Shown here piece after piece: positions 24,340 to 35,100 of a stretch of 64,000 bases of DNA. Both the position numbers and the translations under genes were made by a program. The notes under the pieces were generated by a model, which worked only from the letters and a program-made list of their open reading frames with translations, made no database searches and was not told where the DNA came from. Position 1 is the stretch's first letter. Every line of letters starts with the position of its first letter. Source of the stretch: Gordionus sp. m RMFG-2023 (Eukaryota; Nematomorpha; Gordioida; Chordodea; Parachordodidae); assembly GCF_954871325.1 (NCBI RefSeq), contig NC_088776.1, forward strand, positions 883,671-947,670, read 5' to 3'.

Positions 24340-24865
24340 ATTTTACCTTGAACATATTTAAATAAACGAATTTTTCTTTTGAATACATTAGTATATATTG
24401 TATCTTCAATAAATATCATTGTTAAATATTGTATAAATATCAAAATAAATTGTTTAATTTTTATTGTCCTATTGTCTTATGTCTCTAAAAAAAATAATGA
24501 TATAAGGTTAATCAAGCATTAATAATTAATATCATAGGATGGTGGATAAAAGTTTTTTTTTTTAAATAGTATCTAGTTACATTGAAAGTTATGCTTTACA
24601 TTACATTTTTCGAAATATGATGTTAATTATATGGGTATTTATGAAAACAAAAGTGGCTTTAAGAAAAATTGTATATGTCATAAAGACAGAGTTTATTAAA
24701 ATTCAGGGCTACGTTTTATAGACTCGGGTTTTTTTTAGCGGATTTAAAATAAAATTAAATCATCTATAACTTCCGTTTCCTAATTTTGAGATATATATTT
24801 TTGCGCACGTATATTTCGGAGGATGTTTATAAAATATTTATGGTGTGAATCCGATGACATATAAT
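24340..24865. other. Intergenic, nothing supportable
   Basis: AT-rich 3' flank of the pseudogene; no exon or repeat recognised. Confidence 0.4.
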
Positions 24866-25182
24866 AATACCTAGACTGACGGTGCATTCATCAAAAGTGT
24901 GCATCCAATGAAAACAGCTGGGTGGGCCATTTTGATTACCCGTATCATTACTTAAAAATTTTAAACGAGAGGCCAATTTATTTCCTATGTATGACGCAAA
25001 CTTTATTAAGGAATCGCTCTTCTCATAGAGATAATAAAGGAAGCAAGTTATCAATTTTAATGGTAGTTTTTTAACATGAGAATAATTACTAATATGGGTT
25101 ATCAAAATGGCGGACCCAGCTGATTTGCATTCAACGACGCTTTCACACTCATTATTACGAATGCATCGTCAGTCTAGGTATT
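24866..25182. mobile_element. Short DNA transposon (MITE) with 24-base terminal inverted repeats
   Basis: The left end starts AATACCTAGACTGACG and the right end is its inverse (CGTCAGTCTAGGTATT). Over 24 bases the two arms differ at one position (24866-24889 against 25159-25182). The 317-bp body contains most of a 92-codon minus-strand open frame (25105-24827) that runs out past the left end and has no known domain, so I treat it as incidental. No clear target-site duplication. Confidence 0.7.
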
Positions 25183-26388
25183 CAGACTATTACGACATAA
25201 ATTATTCTTTATTTTTTTTTTTTAATTTATATAAAAAATTAAATGTAGGGGAGCCCGGGGCTGGTTGAGTACAGGGGAAGTTTAAAAACTATTCTTTTCT
25301 TTGCATAATATTTAATTTGCTAAGTGAAAAAGTTTGAACCGGGTTAAAAAATGTTCGAACCGGCCCGTTATGATTACTCTTTTGCAAACCGAACCCGAAC
25401 TTTGTATGCCATATTTATATCTGAAGAGAGCACAGAACCGATATTCTTTACAGTTGGGATCCCTCATTTAAATTATTATTTAAAGGCTGGAAATTTAGGC
25501 CTATATTACAAATAATTAAGAAATGTATGATTTCACATTTAGACCCTCATTTCCTTGTTAGCCAACTAATCACGTGTTTATGAATCGACCGAACCCAGGA
25601 GTACGGCGCTGTTGGGTCGAATTAAAAATTTCGTTCAAATTAAATTTTTTCTTAAAATGGTATAGTTTTAGGTAAAATCCAAAAATAACCTAACTCCGAG
25701 GACAAGGAAGATGGTTTAATTTATTCAGACAAGTGTTTAACATTAATAAATTTATTCATGTTTTTGAAAAGTGTTCCGAACCTATATATTGAAATCTCCT
25801 AGTTCACAGATTCACGAGATAATTGATTGACATCTACAGCAGAGACCTGCAGGCCATGACCTAAGCCCGACCCGGGTACCCTGCCCGGGCTGTGTGATTG
25901 GTATATCTGCACTCCGATTTGCAGGGTTTTTCGAAAAAAACATACATATATATTAATTTCCCTCCTCCACCTTTAGAGTAATTTTATAAACAATTTTCGG
26001 ATAACGACATTTATATATATATTTTTTTTTTAAAAAAAAGCGCGAATATAGGTACAATAATTGCGCGAATTTTAGAAGCACGGAAATAAATTGTCGCTCG
26101 ATAATAACGGGAATAGATACAAAAAGAAAATCAAAATCGAAATCTGTCATAAAAATCGGTAGATTTTACAAATAATATTTATTCAATTATTGGAACTTTT
26201 TATATGTCTATCTAACAATAAATTCCTTAGATTCCTCGAAGTCTTCGATGGGGATTTTAATCCTCTCATTTTGTCTTAAACGGATATGGAGTCATTGTGA
26301 AAAAAATTTTGCAAAAAACTTAGGCAATACGAATGATTAAAAGGACGTTCCTCTTCCATTTTGTTTTTTTTCTTTCTAGAACCTTTCC
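25183..26388. other. Intergenic with GC-rich, hAT-like terminal blocks
   Basis: GC-rich blocks at 25245-25280 (GGGGAGCCCGGGGCTGG), 25335-25400 (GAACCGGCCCG, CCGAACCCGAAC) and 25845-25915 (CAGAGACCTGCAGGCC, GACCCGGGTACCCTGCCCGG) resemble the subterminal repeats of the two hAT-type insertions described below. Complete elements could not be delimited. Minus-strand TTTATT at about 26179 gives an AATAAA downstream of the zinc-finger gene. Confidence 0.45.
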
Positions 26389-28152
26389 CTAGCTTTTTGG
26401 GGGTTCGGTCGCCATAGGATGATCCGAACTCACGTCCTTAACGGCAAAAGGGCACCCATCTTTCAAATGACGCGTCACGTTTCGACTGTGCAAGTAATAT
26501 TTTCCGCAGTTGGGAGAGGGACAATAAAATCTTTGGATCTCGATGAGGTCATATTTCGCTTTATCGCCTAATTTATTGGTTGGCGAATTTTGGCCAATTT
26601 TTCCATCCCTTTCAGGTGTTATAAAATCCTCTTCAGCGCCATTTCCCATAAATTCGATTTCTGGAGAAGAATCGTTCATCAACGCATCGCCATTTTCGGC
26701 GTCTTTAAGATTAGCTGTTAAGTTTTTTATGTGATTTATCTCCGCGTTTTTCTCTATGGTCGACTTGTGAAATATTTCTAGGTGTCTGGCCAACAGTTTC
26801 GCGGATCGGAAGGTAACTTGTCCAGCTAAACATATCGATGAGTACGGGCAGCGATGCGGGGAGGACCGGAAACGTGATGGCGAAGCAATCGTGCCGCAAA
26901 TAGGGTCGTCCCTGGGTAGGCGATAGTCGCCGGGAATATAGGTAGGACAATCATTTAGGGATGTGTTAGGTGATATATGGGTTTTAGTATTAATAAGATT
27001 AGTGGACATATTTGAAGTGTCAGTTTGATGAGTTATTGAATGGGTTTCAAGCTGCCCGCGTTTTTTAAAGGTCTTCGAGCAGTCGGGGCATTTAAATTCA
27101 CGATATAAGTGTGCGCTTTTCGAAAATGATGCAGGGGGACATAAGAGTTTTGATTGGTCAAAATGTTTAAAGTTTGAATAGATCTCCACATTAGTTTGAG
27201 TATTGGAAGAAGTTTTCAAGGCTTCCTCCTGTAAATTGTTTAGGCCTTCACGGGATTTCGCGGTTCCAGCTTCCATGTTATTCCTTGACCTGTCGATATC
27301 TTGGAAACCGTTTATCGTTGCTTCGCCATTTTCGGCGTCATCATTATCTCGATTTTCAAGATTCGATCCGTTTTTCATATGATTTACCAATAAACCCTCT
27401 TCCGTTTCGTTTCTTTTGGTTCCCGGCTTGTGGAATATTTCCAAGTGCTGGGACAACAGTTTAGCGGATCGAAAAGTCACGCGCCTAGATAAACATGTAG
27501 ACGAGTATGGGCAGCGATGCGGTAAAACCCGGGTACCTCGTGACGCCAGAGCTTTGGTGTTGTGAATAGGAATGTGCCTGCGCAGACGTGAAGCGGAAGC
27601 AAAACCTTTCCCAGGGGAACTCCTAGGACAGCCATAGTGGGTGCATAGGTAAGGCAGGGTAGTAGTAACAAGGTTAGATGTAGATATATTTGAGTCTTGA
27701 TGAGATAATAAATGGGTTTTAAGCCGCTCACGCTTTTTGTAGGTCTTGGGACAATTGGGACATTTAAATTCGCAACGCAAGCGTGGGCTTTTCGAATCCA
27801 ATGCAGTACATAAAAGATTTGTTGATTGGTCAGAATTTTCAAAATTTGAACAAGTCTCCATATTATTCTGGGTAATACTAGAAGTTTCTATAGGATCCCC
27901 CTCAGAATCGCCTAGATCTTCGTACTTGGTTCCAGGTGATGATTGTAGCATTTTTTTGTGGGTTCTAAGTGTGTGCCTTCTCAGGTGTTCTTTCCGGTAA
28001 AACGCTTTATCGCAACTAGCTTCTATGCAGGGAAATGCCCTGAACTTTAAGTGTTGAGAATTTATGTGTGCTGATAGTCTATATGGACGTTTGAATACAC
28101 TGGGACATAAGAGATAGGGGCAACAATGAAGCATTACTGAGTTTGAAGTCAT
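26389..28152 (-). CDS. C2H2 zinc-finger protein with internal duplication (TFIIIA-like fingers)
   Basis: Intronless 587-codon frame. Fingers are about residues 11-34 (CPYLLCPSVFKRPYRLSAH), 42-65 (PCIEASCDKAFYRKEHLRRH), 129-151 (FKCPNCPKTYKKRERLKTH), 170-197, 202-241, 363-376, 433-462 and a degenerate last one at about 543-566 (FYCPSPNCGKYYLHSRNV). The first two have the C-x4-C spacing and AF..K.HL.RH pattern typical of TFIIIA and related factors. Residues ~80-250 and ~305-470 are repeats of each other (FKCPxCxKTxKKR and HRCPYSSxCL...VTFRSAKLL in both). In the second repeat the 170-197-type finger has lost its canonical spacing. Linkers are acidic and low-complexity. Nuclear DNA or RNA binding is inferred; targets are unknown. 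The ATG at 28152 is the first in frame, 382 bp from the stop of the TRIQK-like gene on the same strand. Confidence 0.85.
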   Translation of the reverse strand: MTSNSVMLHCCPYLLCPSVFKRPYRLSAHINSQHLKFRAFPCIEASCDKAFYRKEHLRRHTLRTHKKMLQSSPGTKYEDLGDSEGDPIETSSITQNNMETCSNFENSDQSTNLLCTALDSKSPRLRCEFKCPNCPKTYKKRERLKTHLLSHQDSNISTSNLVTTTLPYLCTHYGCPRSSPGKGFASASRLRRHIPIHNTKALASRGTRVLPHRCPYSSTCLSRRVTFRSAKLLSQHLEIFHKPGTKRNETEEGLLVNHMKNGSNLENRDNDDAENGEATINGFQDIDRSRNNMEAGTAKSREGLNNLQEEALKTSSNTQTNVEIYSNFKHFDQSKLLCPPASFSKSAHLYREFKCPDCSKTFKKRGQLETHSITHQTDTSNMSTNLINTKTHISPNTSLNDCPTYIPGDYRLPRDDPICGTIASPSRFRSSPHRCPYSSICLAGQVTFRSAKLLARHLEIFHKSTIEKNAEINHIKNLTANLKDAENGDALMNDSSPEIEFMGNGAEEDFITPERDGKIGQNSPTNKLGDKAKYDLIEIQRFYCPSPNCGKYYLHSRNVTRHLKDGCPFAVKDVSSDHPMATEPPKS

Positions 28153-28533
28153 ATTGTTGGGAGAAGTAGATTTTTTTATAGTGATAATCGAATTATAATA
28201 TGAGGGGAGTCATCATTACTATGGTTCTTGTGAAGGCAAAGAATTGCATTGGCTGATTTGGGAGAAAAGGATAATTACTAAGCATAATGAGAGAGGTTTC
28301 AATGTTTATCTGGTGTTTAATTAATTTAAGTAGTTTAATGATTGGTATATTTATGCGAAGAAAATTTTTAATTATTTGAGTAAGTATAATTGGGATGTGA
28401 TGATGATATAGATAATATTAGCTATTCGTCTAAAATATTTGGTTTCGCAGTTGGTCATAAATTTATTCTTTGGAAATGACATCAAATTATTTTTCGATAT
28501 GATGAAGTTGCAGTCCTATTATGAGGCTTAAAA

Positions 28534-30132
28534 TTATTTGAGGATGTAGAAGTAAAAGAAGCAATAAACCAAGGCTACACCTATCAATAGAGTTCCCATG
28601 ATGAGTGTTATTTGCTTAATTTAATAATTAAAATAACTTTATTTTTAATAGTGTAGATTAAATAATTTTTATCTTACGTAGTTTCTTAATTGTCTTATAA
28701 AATCAAATGTTTAATTAAAACAAAAACAAGATATATAATGTAAATTTAAGAATTTGAATTAGAAAAAAACTGCTATTCCATGAAAACGGATATGGAATTA
28801 TAAGACCCCCCTCCCAATCCCTCATGTCAAATATAAATTTTTAAATTAAAAGTTGCATTATTTTTTTCTGTTTTAAATTTTTAAAAATTGTAGGGTTCTG
28901 ACAATGGATGCAAATTATTGGCTTAAATAAATTTTATTAAATTAAAATTCCAGATCATATATGACATACGTCAAAGAAAAGAAATAATCATTGGTAAAAA
29001 TAACAGCTAAATTTGCATATTCATATAATATGTATCTTTATGTCTGGGAATATTAACCAAGAAGTAAACATTTTTTAGAAATGAGAAAATTAATGTGAAT
29101 TCTCAAATCTTAAAAACCAATGGTGTCAAGGCCAACATATGGTGATAAATAAGCAGGTTTCGGTCTCTGCAAGATTATGTCTAGTTATTGATGACTAATA
29201 TAACATTGGCTGCACAATAAACTATGGCTTTACATAGATGAGAATACTTAGACTCAGACTGGACCTAATTTTAAATTTTGAACTGGACATTTTTCAGACT
29301 TCATTTCTTAAAAATAATGTTTTTCATCAAATTATATTAAGCAAATATTTTGATTTTTTTTATAAACTGCATTTTTTTGAAAATTTATTCTCAAACTGAT
29401 TTTTGCAATATATTTAACAATTAAAAAAAATTGTATGGATCTGAGCAGACCATACCTAATTTTTATATTTTTTTTTTGAGGTGGAACTTATTGGAAACAA
29501 ATAAAGGCAGACTTATTGGGCCTATAAAAACAGGTCTGATATGGCTCTTGTACTGTAACAAATTGGCATTTAATATTTTATGTTACATTTTAAAATTTAT
29601 ATTATATTATTATTTAGAACATATTGTAATTTACCATTATTATATTATTTTATTCTAATATAAATAAATAATATATGAGTCACTTTTAAAGACCAATTCA
29701 TTACAACTATCAACTAAAATTTGTTCAGAAGAGATTAAAAAAACAAATTAAATTTATATTAACTATACAATTGATAGATTTAATTTCATCATAATAATGA
29801 ATGAAGAAACTTTAGTTGGTTTTCATAGAATGATAGTTAATCTATATATATCTTGTAATTGTAATAACTTAAAAAAAAATAGGTAAATATTTATTTTATT
29901 TAAAAAGATTAAATTAATATTATCATAAAACTTACTTGTGCAGATTTATGCTGTAAATGTTCTAATTGAGATTTTTTCTTTTGGGAAAGCAATTCTTTTG
30001 AATTTTTGTTAACCTGTTTTCCTATAATAAAAATCAATTGTATATATATATATATCAAAAAATTTAAGTACCAATAGTTTTCCTGTATATCTCAATATTA
30101 CTTCCATGATTGGATGTATCTTTACGTGCCAT
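28534..30132 (-). CDS. TRIQK: TRIQK-like small ER membrane protein, three exons
   Basis: Exons 30132-30072, 30021-29936 and 28614-28534, joined by GTACTT/ATTATAG (phase 1) and GTAAGT/TTAAG (phase 0), give 75 residues. The N-terminus MARKDTSNHGSNIEIYRKTI followed by GKQVNKNSK matches the MGRKD...YRKxIGKQxxKK core of TRIQK (triple QxxK/R protein, 86 residues in human). Of the three QxxK motifs only QVNK is canonical (IYRK and TIGK fill the first two). The last exon encodes a single transmembrane helix (GTLLIGVALVYCFFYFYI), as in TRIQK, and ends almost directly after it, so the acidic vertebrate tail is missing. The family localises to the ER; its molecular role is poorly known. The gene is divergent from MRE11, 1.98 kb away, with a hAT insertion between them. 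Confidence 0.75.
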
Positions 30133-30918
30133 TTTTTGTGTTTTAGAATACAGTATCTTTTTTATAATTCTTAAAATCAAATATTTGTTTTAACGGATGG
30201 TTCATCACGTTAGTCGTTTATAAATAACCAGCTGATATTGAATTATAACCATGCATTCATAAACGCTATCTGGGCGATTATGAGCGAAGCATAAAAAATT
30301 AATGTAAAGTTATTATATTTATATTATATTTTGTATACTTTGTTACGAATTGATCTAACTCTGAATGCAGGATAAAGGTTAAAATGTTTATATTATACAA
30401 ATATCATCAGTCAATCTAATCAGCTAATGGCCTCATTTTAAATAATATTAAATTATATGGGCTAAATTTGCATATATTATATAAAGATTAACATGTCAAA
30501 TATCAAAATATTAGTAAATCAAATTTAACACAAAAAATATGATAATGAGATTCTTTATTTGAGCTTTTAATACATATTGCAACAAAAAGAAAGGAAATAC
30601 CTCATCAAAATTTGACTAACTTTTTTTAGTTCTAAAATATTTTCTGGGATTATGCATCAAGTATAATAAAATTATTTGTTGATAAATTTCAATGCAAAAA
30701 TTGATTAATTAACCGGTTTTATTTTGAAGAGTCCCGTTTTCCCACTTAACTAATAGCATCTCTTAAATAACTTATCTAACTTATTAAATAATGACGAAGG
30801 CCTTGTTAAAATTTTTAATGCTTTAAATTTCTCCTGCTGAATGGGGTGGAATTTTTTACCCTTTCTCTCTCCTAAGCCAGCTTAGTGCCTGACGTGGAAT
30901 TTAACAACACATCAAACT
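30133..30918. promoter_or_regulatory. Intergenic DNA upstream of the TRIQK-like gene
   Basis: AT-rich spacer between two head-to-head genes (TRIQK-like on minus, MRE11 on plus). Apart from the inserted hAT element the original spacer would be about 0.9 kb, so shared 5' regulatory sequence is plausible. No specific promoter motif was identified. Confidence 0.4.
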
Positions 30919-31985
30919 TGAGGTCTGCTTTGAGCGGAGTTTCAGCCCATCCGTCCACTCCCGCCCATCTAAGTAAACGGGCGGGTGGGTGGGCGGGTAA
31001 AAAAATTTGAAACTATGGGCGGGCTGGGCGGGTTAAGAAATTTGAAATTTTTGTTCAAAAACATACTAAAAAAAATAATTGTTTAAATGATCGATAACAA
31101 TATTTCTTTTTTTATTGTACCAATCGTTTTTTTTAAGTGAAGAACATTTACCTAAATTAAATTATGTAATAAACACAACAATAAAACTTTTTTCTTAGAA
31201 CAAATAAACATTTTTGTCTATTTAAAATTTCCTTTTATAGGAATGTAATCAAACTTTTCTCTTAAAATTTCCTTATTTTGGGTTTGCAATCTGCATTATA
31301 TTATTTTATTTTAGTAATAATTGTTTATCTTTATAATTACCCTTTTCATTTTTTTTTTATTATATAATATATAAATTTTATTTTTTATAGCATATTTTTT
31401 AATAAAAAAAATATATTTTAATTTAATTTATATTTTAAAATTTTATTATGAATAAAAATATATCTAAAAAAATAATAAATAATTTATATAAATTAAAATA
31501 AAATAAAATTCAGATAATAATAAACTCAAATCTTCAATGTGGAAACAATTTAAAATCATTTTCGATGAAAATGACAAAAAGCTAGATTGGATTAGCTGCA
31601 ATGATTGCGAATCTATCTATAAATATAATAACAAAAGTGGCACATCCTTCTTCCTTCGTCATCAATGTTCATCTGCAAGAAGATTTGATATATAATAAAA
31701 AAAATATTCGGATATTTTCAAAAAGAAAATTCTCAATTAAACAAAACGATCGGGTCTATTCGCCAATTTCCTAGAATTTTATCTTTTTTTTATAAATAAT
31801 GGGCAGGCGGGTAAAAAAATTTAGATTAATGGGCGGGCGTGTAATAAATTTTTGACAAATGTCCGGGGCGGGCTGGTATATATTTTTTGAAAACTATGGG
31901 CAGGCTGGGTGGGCGGGTTAAATTTTCTTAAAACATTGGATTGGCGGGCTTTTAGTCCAAAAACCCGCCCAATGCAGACCTCTAT
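30919..31985. mobile_element. hAT-type DNA transposon, non-autonomous, with BED-finger remnant
   Basis: Flanked by a perfect 8-bp target-site duplication ATCAAACT (30911-30918 and 31986-31993), the hAT hallmark. The ends are inverted: TGAGGTCTGC on the left and GCAGACCTCTAT on the right. Subterminal regions are packed with GGGCGGG/CCCGCCC repeats (30950-31045 and 31797-31970). The interior is extremely AT-rich and keeps one coding piece, a BED-type zinc finger at 31537-31695 (+). The rest of the transposase is missing, so it needs another source to move. It sits about 130 bp upstream of the MRE11 start codon. Confidence 0.88.
31537..31695 (+). CDS. BED zinc finger fragment inside the hAT element
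   Basis: 52-residue frame starting MWKQFKIIFDEND, with the BED pattern W..F, C-x2-C (CNDC), then SGTSFFLRHQC (H-x2-C). In hAT transposases this is the N-terminal DNA-binding domain that recognises the transposon ends. It ends in a stop right after the finger, with no catalytic domain following. It could be a relic or a stand-alone DNA-binding peptide. Confidence 0.65.
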   Translation: MWKQFKIIFDENDKKLDWISCNDCESIYKYNNKSGTSFFLRHQCSSARRFDI

Positions 31986-32111
31986 ATCAAACTACTTTTT
32001 TACATCTTTCAATGATGATTGACATTGACACCATGTTAGCATTACCGAAAGCCAATTTCGTTATCATCGTCATGTATTCTAAAAAATTTACCTGCGATAT
32101 TTAAAAACCAT

Positions 32112-35100
32112 ATGACTAACGATATTTTAAAAATACTGGTAGCTTCGGATATACATTTAGGATTCGCAGAAAAAGATCCAATTAGATGCAATGATTCCTT
32201 TAATACATTTGAAGAGATATTACAAATAGCTGTAAGGTAAATAAAGCAATTATTAAATTACACTTTTTAATTACATGATAACATTTTTCACTCAAAATAA
32301 GCAATCTATTAAATCATATAGTTATATGTAACTTATTTTATTATATATGTAAAGCCAAAGAGTAGATTTTATGCTTTTAGGAGGTGATCTTTTCCATGAA
32401 AACAAGCCCTCAAGATCATGCCTTCATTCTTGCATATCCTTACTTAGAAAATATTGTTTGGGAATTTCCTCAATCTCTTCAAATGAAAATAGTGATCTTT
32501 TACCTCCTTGTTCAACTTTAGAATATTTAACTCAAGAGGCTTCAACATTTCTAGATTTACCAGATGTGAATTTCAAAGGAAACTCAAATAGCATCAGAGA
32601 TAATTATACACATGAACAAGAATCGATTAATTATTCCACCGGTGTAAATAAAAATAATGAATTAAAAAGGAAAATTTTAGAGAGAAGAAAAGTGAAAATC
32701 AACTATCTCGACCCAGATCTCAATATTACTCTACCTGTATTTAGTGTGCATGGCAACCATGATGATCCCACTGGAAAGTATAATTTAAGTGCAATCGATA
32801 TATTAGCATCAACTGGTCTCTTGAATCATTTTGGTAGAAATTTTGATTCCCACTATGACAACCCAATCATAAGCAAAGATGCTGATCTTGATACAGATAA
32901 TATGGGCAGTAAAAAGAAATCAAAAGCTACTAACCATGGCTCAAATTTGGACAGAATATACATAACACCATTACTTTTTAGAAAAGGTAGAGAACCTTAA
33001 AGCCTTTAAATTTATATTTAAATGAATATATATCTTGTAACTTCTTAAACAAACAAAAAAAAACTGGTAAGAATATGATTTGTGAGCCATAATTACCATT
33101 GGCTATCTTTTTATTTATTTATCTATCATGTGATTGGTTGAATTTTATTTATTTTGACTGGAACTTTCTAGATTTAACATAATTTGTTTTAAGATTATGC
33201 CAAAGATGCTCTATGAATTGACTATTTAAGCCCCTATTAACCAGGTCCACCAAAATTATTATTTTTAAACATTTATTCAAACTATTTAAAAAATTCATTT
33301 AAAAATAAATACTTGTGGGAAATTAACAACAAATTGTTTTCAATAATAAAAATATCAAAAAAGGTTAAATAAACATAATTAAACCAATCATATGACAGAT
33401 AAATAAATAATAGATATAGCCAATGGTAATTATGGCTAACAAACCATAAAAGTAAAACTTTATAAATTCAAAAAAAAATGACAATATTCAAAAACCAATT
33501 ATTTTATTTTTTTTTATAGTAGTTTCATTAATAGTGAGTAATTAAATTACTCTGCAAATTCATTATAGTTCTATTACCCAACAAATCAAAAACTTTCAAT
33601 TTTTTTATACACCAACACATTTCTAACTCTTTTTGCAAATAAATATAAACAAAGGGAAAACCAAATTGGCTCTTTATGGGTTAGGTTCTATACGAGATGA
33701 AAGACTTCATAGGTTAAATATAATAAGCTTTTAAAAAAAAAATTTATCGATTAGAAAAAGCAAATGTTTTTTATTGGCCCCAAACTTGGCTACTGAGCTG
33801 GCTTGGGGACTCAGATTAGAATTGAATTTGATACGAAACCTATGACACTCTTGAAATCACAATTATTTTCATTTATTATTTTGAATCTATTTTAAGAAGA
33901 AGAAAAATATTGCAATAATAATTTGTGGTTCTTTTGACAGATTGATGGCTTACAAAAATGTGGTGTACTTAAGACCCGAATCATCTTGCCCTGCTGATAA
34001 CTTCAAAGTTCCAACAATGGATTCTAATGGTAAATCATTTAATTTATTTAAATAATAATATCCTTTTTTCCTTTTCTTATATATATTTCGCCATTGCAAT
34101 TTTTATATTTCAATCAAAAATGAAAACTAAAAAAGAGAAAGAAATATTTTTTATCTACTAAATTTCTATCTAAATTAGCAGATAAATATTCAAAATAATG
34201 AATATTTTTGATACAGATTATTTGATCTAAATGTTTTCTTATTGGTTTTATATATATACTCGATGTTTGTCTGGAGGATGTCTAAAATATTTGTCACACA
34301 TCTGTTATAGAATGGCCATATCTATTCAATTTTATAATTAATATCCTTTTCTCTTTTTTTTCCACCATTTCATTTTGACAAAATAGTTATCACTTGATTA
34401 TACTATATCCACTGAACATATTCCCTTTTAAGTATTTTCAAGATGAAATAATGTTCACTCCGCATCCTATTATTCTAACATTAAAGAAAGTGAAATATAA
34501 GAAGATAAAAAAAATGGAGTACTTGGTAAAATGTGACTCAAAATATTTTTATTTTTGTAAAGGGATAGATGAAGCCAGTTATTTATAAGTAAAGTAATAT
34601 AAAAAATATACAAGATTTTCATATTTTAGCCCGGATATGCCAATTATCTCATTTTATTTCAAGTTGGTTGACAGGATATCCGTCCAAGTAGTTATTCATC
34701 GAAAAATACAAATTATTAAAAATTATTTTATTTATTTATTTTTTTTTAAATAAACACACCAAGTTAATTTTTGATTTTGTGCGAATATTTTATTTAAAAA
34801 ATTTGATTGATTTTGCGCCAAATATTTTTATTCATTTTGACAAAAAAATTTTTAGTGAATTATTTTGATTGGCTGACAAAGTAGCGTATTAAAACTCATA
34901 TAAACAAAACAAAAAAAAGGTACTCTCGGAGAAAGGAATGGGAATGAGCTGAACGGGGGAGATGACGGACACGTGGAGGACGAATATTTTAATCTATTCG
35001 TGCTGCACCAGAACAGGACCAAGCACGGGCCGACCAATTATATACCCGAGCATTTTCTAGAAGACTTTTTGGATCTCGTCATATGGGGACACGAACACGA

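Noticed and set aside
24827-25105. 92-codon minus-strand ORF
   Set aside because: Mostly inside the MITE at 24866-25182 and leaves it on one side; no recognised domain.
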